DNA of 64,000 nt from Cytobacillus sp. IB215665. GTDB taxonomy: Bacteria > Bacillota > Bacilli > Bacillales > SM2101. Below, piece after piece: positions 17,759 to 25,541 of the stretch. The notes under the pieces were generated by a model, which ran no database searches, was not told where the DNA came from, and worked only from the letters and a program-made list of their open reading frames with translations. The translations under genes and the position numbers were made by a program. The DNA lies in NCBI RefSeq assembly GCF_033963835.1, contig NZ_JAXBME010000001.1, positions 310,001 to 374,000 on the forward strand, written 5' to 3'. How positions within the stretch are numbered: position 1 is the stretch's first letter; every line of letters starts with the position of its first letter.

Positions 17759-19834
17759 ATGAAGAAAAAGTTGACAACGCTTGTTGCATCTTCTGCACTA
17801 GCTTTTAGTATGATGGGGACTGATTTAGCTAAGGCAGACACAAACTTTGATGCAATCAAATTAGCTGATATTGAGCTATTGCAAACAAAAGGAATTGTAA
17901 AAGGCTTTAGTAACGGTGAACTTGGTGGTGACCAATTAGTTACTCGTGCCCAACTTTTGATCATGTTAGATAGAGCTGGTGAACTTGGTGAGGAGAAAGC
18001 TGAGTTATCTTTTAAAGATATTAATACTCAAGAACACAAAGATGTAGTAGCGAAAGCAATTGCTGCTAATCTAATAGAGGGCTTATCAGAAACTGAGTTT
18101 GGCCCAAATGACACAGTGAATAAAGAACAGTTTGCAAAAATTATTACTCTAGCATTAACAGACGGTACTATGCCTACTGTAGATGAGAGCGTTTTAAACA
18201 ATTTTACAGATGTAGCTGATATTTCAGATTGGGCACGTCCTTATGTAGCTTATTCACTTCTTGCAGGTGTCTTCGATGTGAAAAACGGTGAAGCGTTTGG
18301 ACCGCAGGATAACCTTATTCGTGAAGAAGCAAGTGATGCCTTAAAGCCTGTGCTTTTTGATGTTGTTGACATTCTTTCAACGAACGATATTCATGGAAAT
18401 ATTGAATTTGATGAAGCGAAGCAGCGTGGCGGTATGGCTGTTGTTGGTGGTATCGTTGATGCATTTCGTTCTGTAAATGCAGACGGAACAGTCGTGCTTG
18501 ATGGTGGAGACATCATGCAAGGTACACTTATTTCTAATTCATTTGAAGGTGCTTCAACGATTGACACGTTAAATTCGATTGAATACGATGCTGCTGCAAT
18601 CGGGAATCACGAATTTGACTGGGGAGTAGACGTTTTAAAAGAACGTATTGCACAAGCTGAATTACCTATTATGGGAGCAAATGTATTTGATGAAGCAACG
18701 AATACACGTGTTGATTGGGCTGAGCCTTATGTGATTTTGGAAAAAGGTGATTACAAAATTGGTGTAATCGGCTTTGCTACGCCAGAAACAAAATCTACTA
18801 CACTATCAACACATGTAGAAGGATTAACATTCCCTACACCAGCATCGATTGCTGAAGAGTTAGCGAAGGAATTAAAAGATCAAGGTGTAGATCTTATCTT
18901 TGTTACTTCTCACTTACCTGGATGGGCAGAGGAAGAAACGAATGAAATCGTAGGTGAATTAGCAGATTTAGCTGATGCATCAGCGGGATCTTTAGATGCG
19001 ATCGTAGGTGGACACTCTCATAAGCGTGTAGCAGGTATCGTTAATGGTATTCCTGTAATTGAAGCTGAAAAATATACGAGAGCAATAGGACATATTAAGC
19101 TATTCGTTGATAGAGACAGCAAAGAAGTTGTTTCACAAGAAGTAGGCTTGCTTGAAACAAATATTAATCTTACTGCTTTAGATGCAGATACTGATAGTAT
19201 TGTAAAAGACTATCAAACGAAAGTGAAAGAAGTAGAAAATGAAGTTGTTGGTAGCACAAACGGTGAGTTAACTCGTGATTACTCTGAAGTTGATTTTGGA
19301 GTTAGTCAATTAGGAAATATGATTACTGATGCAATGCGTGAAAAAGCTGGAACACAAATTGCTTTCCAAAACTCAGGCGGAATTCGTGAAAACATCGACG
19401 CTGGTGAGATTAATTACGGTGAAGTATTTAAAGTACTGCCATTCGATAACTATAATGTAACAGCTGATATGACAGCACAACAGCTAAAAGTTATTCTTGA
19501 AGGCCCTGAAGACAGATTACTTCAAATTCAATTCTCGGGCGTAAAAGTCATTTTTGATGATGCTCGTGAAATTGGCGATCGTATTATTGATATTACGTTA
19601 ACAGACGGAACACCAGTTTATACAAATGGTGAGTTTGCAGAAGGCACATTCTCTGTTGTGACAAACAACTTCTTATCGACAGGTGAAGGTGATGGCTATA
19701 CTGCATTTGGCGAAGTGGAATGGACTGACTCAACTGACTTCCAACGCGAATTATTTGCTGATTATTTGCGTGCGATGACAGATGAAGTTGATGCAGCATC
19801 TATTATGGATGATCGCTTCATGAGAAATGAATAA
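17759..19834 (+). CDS. SLH-anchored 5'-nucleotidase-family metallophosphatase
   Basis: 691 aa. Signal peptide about 1-26 (cleavage near AKA). Three SLH-type repeats at about 30-75, 82-130 and 140-195, each with TR or N-K-E and aliphatic spacing, so the N-terminus should bind wall polymer. The metallophosphatase domain (about 200-480) has NDIHGN, LDGGDIMQGT, GNHEFDWG, TSHLPG and GGHSHKR. The 5_nucleotid_C domain (NSGGIRENIDAGEI, STGEGDGY) completes it. Likely releases nucleoside or phosphate from extracellular nucleotides at the cell surface. Ribosome site GAGGTGA, ATG 17759. Paralogue of the minus-strand gene at 15630, from which it diverges. Terminator at 19847. Confidence 0.9.
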   Translation: MKKKLTTLVASSALAFSMMGTDLAKADTNFDAIKLADIELLQTKGIVKGFSNGELGGDQLVTRAQLLIMLDRAGELGEEKAELSFKDINTQEHKDVVAKAIAANLIEGLSETEFGPNDTVNKEQFAKIITLALTDGTMPTVDESVLNNFTDVADISDWARPYVAYSLLAGVFDVKNGEAFGPQDNLIREEASDALKPVLFDVVDILSTNDIHGNIEFDEAKQRGGMAVVGGIVDAFRSVNADGTVVLDGGDIMQGTLISNSFEGASTIDTLNSIEYDAAAIGNHEFDWGVDVLKERIAQAELPIMGANVFDEATNTRVDWAEPYVILEKGDYKIGVIGFATPETKSTTLSTHVEGLTFPTPASIAEELAKELKDQGVDLIFVTSHLPGWAEEETNEIVGELADLADASAGSLDAIVGGHSHKRVAGIVNGIPVIEAEKYTRAIGHIKLFVDRDSKEVVSQEVGLLETNINLTALDADTDSIVKDYQTKVKEVENEVVGSTNGELTRDYSEVDFGVSQLGNMITDAMREKAGTQIAFQNSGGIRENIDAGEINYGEVFKVLPFDNYNVTADMTAQQLKVILEGPEDRLLQIQFSGVKVIFDDAREIGDRIIDITLTDGTPVYTNGEFAEGTFSVVTNNFLSTGEGDGYTAFGEVEWTDSTDFQRELFADYLRAMTDEVDAASIMDDRFMRNE

Positions 19835-19846
19835 TTGTATTTTAAG

Positions 19847-19876
19847 GAGTTGCTAGTTTACTAGCAGCTCTTTTTT
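19847..19876 (+). terminator. Rho-independent terminator
   Basis: GAGTTGCTAGT (19847-19857) pairs with ACTAGCAGCTC (one G-U) across a TT loop, followed by TTTTTT. Confidence 0.85.
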
Positions 19877-19880
19877 ATAT

Positions 19881-20473
19881 TGTCCAGCTCCAGTGCCAAT
19901 CCCCTCGAGGTCACTTCACCATTTCTCGTGAAGGCAAAGAGCGCCTTCAAGTGAAATGCTTCCAGTGCTAGTCGGGGATGAGCGAGTCACTTCCGCATTT
20001 CTGTTTGTCTAGCTCCAGTGCCAATCCCCTCGAGGTCACTTCACCATTTCTCGTGAAGGCAAAGAGCGCCTTCAAGTGAAATGCTTCCAGTGCTAGTCGG
20101 GGATGAGCGAGTCACTTCCGCATTTCTGTTTGTCTAGCTCCAGTGCGAATCCCCTCGAGGTCACTTCACCATTTCTCGTGAAGGCAAAGAGCGCCTTCAA
20201 GTGAAATGCTTCCAGTGCTAGTCGGGGATGAGCGAGTCACTTCCGCATTTCTGTTTGTCTAGCTCCAGTGCGAATCCCCTCGAGGTCACTTCACCATTTC
20301 TCGTGAAGGCAAAGAGCGCCTTCAAGTGAAATGCTTCCAGTGCTAGTCGGGGATGAGCGAGTCACTTCCGCATTTCTGTTTGTCTAGCTCCAGTGCCAAT
20401 CCCCTCGAGGTCACTTCACCATCTCTCGTGAAGGTAAAAAAGCCCCTTCAAGTGAGATAGGGGATTTTTATTA
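19881..20473. repeat. 125-bp tandem repeat array, four full copies plus a diverged fifth
   Basis: AGCTCCAGTGCCAATCCCCT recurs at 19886, 20011, 20136, 20261 and 20386, an exact 125-bp period. Copies 1-4 are nearly identical; copies 3 and 4 read GTGCGAAT where others read GTGCCAAT. Copy 5 diverges after ~45 bp and ends in a CCCCT/AGGGG stem with a T-run. Each unit has two related halves (AGCTCCAGTGCCAATCCCC / GCTTCCAGTGCTAGTCGGGG, both leading to GTCACTTC) and a 16-bp hairpin with two mismatches and a 7-nt loop. It is more GC-rich than its surroundings. Similar single units occur in many Bacillaceae intergenic regions, as I recall. No ORF. Confidence 0.9.
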
Positions 20474-20763
20474 AGCTGCTACCGCATTTGTTTTAACCCT
20501 CACTTCGTTCTCCAATATTCAAGTATTTATGTATATTTCCACATAAAACTTCTATTCTATGTTTGTCAAATAAAAAATCTATCTTTAAAATTCCACACAT
20601 ACACAGTTTTATCCACATTAATAGTCAAAATAATTGCTTAGGAAATAATTTTGAAGTATTTGTCGATTTACTAAATTGAGAGATGAACAAACTAACCATT
20701 CAAATAGTGTTAAAGGTTGGTATAATAGAAAATAAAAGATTGCATGACAATAGGGAGTTTTAT
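20474..20763. other. AT-rich leader of the SLH subtilase
   Basis: Very AT-rich DNA between the tandem array and the SLH subtilase. I see no gene; the promoter probably lies here but no single -35/-10 pair stands out. Confidence 0.4.
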
Positions 20764-23058
20764 ATGAAGGTTTTGTTACAACTAATCATGTTAAGTGTAT
20801 GTTATTTCGGTACTATCATTGTCGTAAGCGCAGAGGAAAGTGCTGAACAGTGGCTGTTATATTTTGATAAAGAGGCTGATGTAGCTACATTCAAGGAAGA
20901 TTATCGTCAACATGTTATAAATATTGATAAAAAAATAGTGAAAGCATCTTTTACTGAGCAAGAAATACAATTAATTAAAAAGGACGGCATTGTTAGCTTA
21001 GTAGAGCGAAATTATACGAAGGGTGCTGCGGCTGAACTTCAAGTTTCTGACCCATTAGTGACAGAGCAATGGGGATTAGCGAAAGTGAATGCTGAAGATA
21101 GTATGGGCAATTATATTCCCCAAAGAAATAATTTGCTTGTTGGTAAAGAGATTATTACATCAGCTGGAGCTGTACCGTATACTAATACACCAATAAATGA
21201 AACAGAATTTACGATTGTACTTAATCATGAACCGCTCTCACGTCTGTCAATTGAGCTTGCACACGTTAGTGGGATGTGGCAGCTAGAGGTGTTTGATAGC
21301 AGTGGGGAGAGGCTTGCGGTTAATGAAGGTAACTTACAAACACTCGATGTTCTCCTCCCGCGTAATGAAACGTTTGAGTCATTATCAGTGTCAATAAAGG
21401 CACAAGGGGACTGGCAAGCGCAACCGGTAGTCCAGCGCATTATTGGTGTGAATCATTTGCTTATTGCAGTAGTCGATTCAGGTGTTTCTCAACATGAAGA
21501 TTTTTGCGGAAATGTATTATATAGTTTAGGGGCAGATTATACTGGCGGCAATGAGAGCGTTAGCGATGAGTTTGGACATGGCACACATGTTACAGGGATT
21601 TTGGCAGCATGTATGAACAATGGTATTGGCATTACAGGTTTATTAGCCAATGCCCCTGTAGATATATTGCCACTAAAAGTATTGGATGCATACGGTAATG
21701 GCAGTGATTTCGAGCTCGGTGTGGCAATTGCCGACGCTACTCGTCTCGGTGCAGATATAATCAATCTTAGTCTTGCTGGGAAAGGTGAGACTAAAATGCT
21801 GCGAGAAGCAGTGGACGGTGCGCTTGAGCAAAATATCGTTGTCGTGGCAGCTGCTGGAAATTGGGAAACAACAACAGACCAAATTTACCCTGCATCATAC
21901 CCAGGCGTAATTACTGTTTCCGGAACAACCCCGTCTGATGAAATCCTCGCTGTCGCTGATTTCGGCTGGGAAGTAGATATTAGTGCACCTGGTTTTGAGA
22001 TACTTAGTACGTATAAGGATAATACATATAAGGCATTAACTGGCACTTCGATGGCAACTCCTTACATATCTAGTGCAGTAGCATTTATGAAACTGGCAAA
22101 CGATCAGATAGATGTGATTCAAATAAGAAACAAGCTTTTTACAACTGCGGCAGATATACATAATGAAAGCTATGATATATATTCTGGTGCTGGATTGTTA
22201 CAAATGCAAGAAGCAGTACAATCGGAAACGTCAGAAGTGATAGAGTGGTTGACATTAAAGGATGGACAACCAGTCAATACAAAGGATGTACAGTTGGTAG
22301 GCTTATCAAATGGTTTAATTGGCTCACAATTGTACATTTTTAGTGAGGATCAGTTGCTACTTCACGAGAAAGCAGCTTCCAACAGAATAATAGTAGATTT
22401 AAATACTATAGTAGGTTCTGAAGAAAATATGACATTAACAGCTATTGCTACAAATGAACAAGGCCAAGTGATTGCTACTAACGAGATAACAGTAGTAAAT
22501 TCGATAGAAGTAGAAAAAACTCCGTTTTCAGATATTGGAGAAGAATTTTGGGCATATGATGAAATCTACCGCTCCTACGAGTTAGGTTTTGTTAATGGCT
22601 ATGAAGATGGAAGCTTTCGGGCAGATAATGAAATCACTCGCCGACATAGTGTTATGATATTGGCGCGTCTCTTCAACTGGCCTCTTCCTACTTCTATAAC
22701 TAAGTCATTTAGTGATGTGCCGATGGAGCTTTCTGGCTCATTAGCCATTTATACTGCCGTTGCAAGTGGTATAGTGAATGGATACGAAAATGGTAATTTT
22801 TATCCTGAAGAGAATTTGACGAGAGGTCAAATGGCGGTGATGCTCTCAAGAGCACTTCAACACAATAACACTACTTATTCACATGAACGTAGTCTTTTTG
22901 AAGATGTTGATGAAAATCATTACGCCTACAATGCAGTGCAGCAATTGGCTAATATAGGTATTGTTACAAAACAAGCCTTTTATCACCCTGAAGCTAACAT
23001 AACTAGAGCGCAATTTGCTGCTATGCTCATTAGGACCTATGACTTTTTATACAATTAA
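20764..23058 (+). CDS. SLH-anchored subtilisin-family (S8) serine protease
   Basis: 764 aa. Signal peptide about 1-23 (ends VSA). Catalytic D238 (IAVVDSG), H272 (GHGTHVTG), oxyanion N366 (AAAGNWE) and S429 (TGTSMATP) are intact. Three C-terminal SLH domains start near residues 588, 649 and 712, each with a TR-box (ITRRHSV, LTRGQMA, ITRAQFA), so the protease should be tethered to pyruvylated wall polymer. Odd: about 110 residues (~118-230, beta-rich, including LSIELAHVSGMWQLEV) sit between the usual QWGLAKVNA entry and the catalytic Asp. Start chosen at ATG 20764, since the upstream ATG 20683 precedes the ribosome site ATAGGGAG. Confidence 0.9.
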   Translation: MKVLLQLIMLSVCYFGTIIVVSAEESAEQWLLYFDKEADVATFKEDYRQHVINIDKKIVKASFTEQEIQLIKKDGIVSLVERNYTKGAAAELQVSDPLVTEQWGLAKVNAEDSMGNYIPQRNNLLVGKEIITSAGAVPYTNTPINETEFTIVLNHEPLSRLSIELAHVSGMWQLEVFDSSGERLAVNEGNLQTLDVLLPRNETFESLSVSIKAQGDWQAQPVVQRIIGVNHLLIAVVDSGVSQHEDFCGNVLYSLGADYTGGNESVSDEFGHGTHVTGILAACMNNGIGITGLLANAPVDILPLKVLDAYGNGSDFELGVAIADATRLGADIINLSLAGKGETKMLREAVDGALEQNIVVVAAAGNWETTTDQIYPASYPGVITVSGTTPSDEILAVADFGWEVDISAPGFEILSTYKDNTYKALTGTSMATPYISSAVAFMKLANDQIDVIQIRNKLFTTAADIHNESYDIYSGAGLLQMQEAVQSETSEVIEWLTLKDGQPVNTKDVQLVGLSNGLIGSQLYIFSEDQLLLHEKAASNRIIVDLNTIVGSEENMTLTAIATNEQGQVIATNEITVVNSIEVEKTPFSDIGEEFWAYDEIYRSYELGFVNGYEDGSFRADNEITRRHSVMILARLFNWPLPTSITKSFSDVPMELSGSLAIYTAVASGIVNGYENGNFYPEENLTRGQMAVMLSRALQHNNTTYSHERSLFEDVDENHYAYNAVQQLANIGIVTKQAFYHPEANITRAQFAAMLIRTYDFLYN

Positions 23059-23354
23059 AAATGTACATTAAGTCGTAGGTGGATTTGTTATTTAATTGTA
23101 AATGACGAAACTGACAATTTGTAGTATGATTGTTCATAGTACTATTAAAACAATGTAACGATATCAATGCTAGATTAGCTATTTTTCCTATTGCTTTTAT
23201 AAGTGATGTCACTTACCGATGAAGTGAATTCACGAGTTAATCCTCCGATACTTCGGATTCCTTGATTGAGTATTGTACATAACGTTGAGATGAAAAAATA
23301 TCATTTGAAAAAAATCGTTAACAAAGAACGACAAAAACAGCGAGGGTTTATGTT
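23059..23354. other. Intergenic region, nothing recognised
   Basis: No gene, clear terminator or repeat copy seen. A weak AATCC/GGATT hairpin occurs near 23240-23262. Confidence 0.4.
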
Positions 23355-24806
23355 ATGGAGATGAATTTTAAATCGTATCGATTTTTATTGCTAGGTTTTT
23401 TAATATTGACGCTATCATTAACGTTAACACCAAAGCTAGCTCTTATTGCAATTACGCTTATTTTTGCGGTATATACAATTGTTAATCCGAAAAATGCGCT
23501 CTTTTTATTGTTGCTATACGTGCCTATAAGGCCACTGTATGCTGAAGCAAATTCAGGGCTGAAGTATATAGGTGACATTATCACCATTTTACTTTTCTTA
23601 ATAACTATATATCAATTACGACATGATCTACGGTCTATCTTTCGCTTTAAACTGTTTGAATGGGCATTCTTTTTATTTTGTCTAGTAGGGGCAGTTTCAG
23701 CTTATATGACAGGTGTATCTCTTGTAGCGATCGTATTTCAGCTTCGTACTTTTTTAATTATGTACCTACTTTATTACATCGTATCTAGAATGAAGCTTGA
23801 TAAGCAAGACTTCACGAAGTTTGCTTGGGTGACTGTTTTTGTCGCGATGCTTATTAGTGTTCATGGGATTATTGAGAAGCTATCATTGCGTACATGGTTA
23901 TTGCCTCAGGCTTGGGTTGAAAGAATTATTTCAGAAACGAACTTTGCACGTATTTACGGAATGCCAGGAAATCCAAATACACTCGGTATGTATCTCGGCA
24001 TTGCGATCGTTTTAAGCTTGTACCTCTTGCATCAGGCGGAGGGGAATGCGAAAAGGTTCCTATACGTTGCATTAACATTGTTTAATGGAACATTACTGTT
24101 AACATTATCTAGAGGAACGTTGATTTCAGTGTTTGTTGGCTGGGTTGTATTTTTAGCGTTAACAAGATATTGGAAGTCAGTGAAGCCATTCCTTATCACA
24201 ATGCTACTCAGTATCGTACTTGTCTACCTTCCAACAAACGGGGGTGTTGCGCTAGTCCAGTATTTAAATGATCAGAATTATGGTGCAGGCGGCTTCCTTA
24301 ATCGCTTTGAGCACACCTTCAATGAAGAGACACAAAAACTAACAGCTGAAACAGGGCGTATATATTTTGTCGAAAAAGGCTTTGAAGTGTTTAAAGATTA
24401 TCCTATTTTAGGTTCTGGTTTTGCGACATTTGGTGATTCGGCAACCTTATCTTATTCATCGCCTATTTATGAAAAGTATAATATTTATTCCGATGGTTAT
24501 GGTGAGGGTAGTGAAAATAAATATTATTTCCAAAACTTTTATACCGATAATCAATATATTCAGGTCATAGCTGAAACAGGCGTTGCTGGTGTAATTCTAT
24601 TTGCTGTTTTCCTCTTAGGGATGCTAGCACTCTTCTGGAAGCGACGAAAAGAAGATATGTTTTCAAATGTAATGATTGCACTATGGTGGGCGACATGTGC
24701 TAGTGGGCTCTTGTATAATATATGGGAAACGAAGATTTATACTTTCTACTTCTTTATGATATTAGGGGCATATGCATCAAAGCATAAATTTGTGTTAAAG
24801 GATTAA
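23355..24806 (+). CDS. O-antigen ligase/polymerase-family membrane protein (Wzy/WaaL type)
   Basis: Polytopic membrane protein, 483 aa, about ten to twelve hydrophobic segments. The Wzy_C/O-antigen-ligase signature region covers about 200-400: GMPGNPNTLGMYLG, then LTLSRGTLIS, then a large extracytoplasmic loop with GSGFATFGD and NQYIQVIAETG. Family members polymerise or transfer lipid-linked glycans on the outer face of the membrane, or in some Gram-positives attach them to protein or wall. With TagO, the flippase, GT4 and pyruvyl transferase nearby, wall polymer or exopolysaccharide assembly is the most likely role (inference). GAGGG lies 8 nt before ATG 23355; terminator at 24814. Confidence 0.82.
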   Translation: MEMNFKSYRFLLLGFLILTLSLTLTPKLALIAITLIFAVYTIVNPKNALFLLLLYVPIRPLYAEANSGLKYIGDIITILLFLITIYQLRHDLRSIFRFKLFEWAFFLFCLVGAVSAYMTGVSLVAIVFQLRTFLIMYLLYYIVSRMKLDKQDFTKFAWVTVFVAMLISVHGIIEKLSLRTWLLPQAWVERIISETNFARIYGMPGNPNTLGMYLGIAIVLSLYLLHQAEGNAKRFLYVALTLFNGTLLLTLSRGTLISVFVGWVVFLALTRYWKSVKPFLITMLLSIVLVYLPTNGGVALVQYLNDQNYGAGGFLNRFEHTFNEETQKLTAETGRIYFVEKGFEVFKDYPILGSGFATFGDSATLSYSSPIYEKYNIYSDGYGEGSENKYYFQNFYTDNQYIQVIAETGVAGVILFAVFLLGMLALFWKRRKEDMFSNVMIALWWATCASGLLYNIWETKIYTFYFFMILGAYASKHKFVLKD

Positions 24807-24813
24807 GCTATAT

Positions 24814-24850
24814 AAAGAACCTATCTCATCGTGAGATAGGTTCTTTAAGT
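24814..24850 (+). terminator. Rho-independent terminator
   Basis: AAAGAACCTATCTCA pairs perfectly with TGAGATAGGTTCTTT across TCG, followed by AAGTTTT. Confidence 0.8.
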
Positions 24851-25541
24851 TTTGTGGTGTTCATTCCTCGATAAAATCTTTCAAAATTCTTCAAAATTCA
24901 AGTATACTTGAATAACTTACACCAACTTTTATCATTGTTAGACTGACTTCAACAAATTACTAGATTTGGAGACATATAAACCTGTCGAATTTAATAAACG
25001 ATTTACTTAATTGCACCCTCAAATAGGTATTGGTTCGTTCGTATTATTGTGGAAGCAGGGGTCTACTTTGTAAGATATATTGTCACAAAATCTTCTAGCG
25101 CGGTTACTTAATAGTGAGGTTTAAAAGAGAAACTTCATCACATTGGCACTTTTCGTAAACTTTGTTCCTTTTTATACTAAATTTCAGCAATTAGGTATGA
25201 TTTTTACAGCTTTTATGGTAGAAAATGCAATGCATTCGTGCTTAGCATTTAGTACGAAAAGCAATAATGAAGGCGAAAATAGCTATTATTTAATCGTGAT
25301 GTCAGTAGTAAGCAAGGAAAATTATGACGTATCTTACAAAAAAACGAAGTAATATGTTGATTAATGTAACTATTTTGTTACTATTTATCTCTCATTTGAC
25401 TTTATAATATAATGGGGGATTGACTATGATAATGTCGAAAATAGTACAATAGATAGGTAGCGTTTCTCGACAGTATCTGCTAAAATATGTAAGATAATAT
25501 GTAAGATTAATAACTTCGAAAGGAGTGTAGGAGGAGACAGC
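24851..25541. other. Gene-free region ahead of the SLH glycosidase
   Basis: Contains MITE-like copy 7 (25145-25284). The 69-codon ORF at 25143-25352 reads through the repeat and is not a gene. A possible -35/-10 pair (TTGACT 25420, TACAAT 25445) has an over-long 19-bp spacer. Confidence 0.45.
25145..25284 (+). repeat. MITE-like intergenic repeat, copy 7
   Basis: 140 bp. Starts GGCACTTTTCGTAAAC, ends GGCGAAAATAGCT. Has GCATTCGTGCTTAGC and TTTAGTACGAAAAGC internally, the second closely matching copies 5 and 6. Confidence 0.7.

Noticed and set aside
19881-20473. Possible CRISPR array
   Set aside because: Whole 125-bp units are repeated without variable spacers, and there are no cas genes.
25143-25352. 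69-codon plus-strand ORF
   Set aside because: Covers MITE-like copy 7; not conserved as protein in the other copies.
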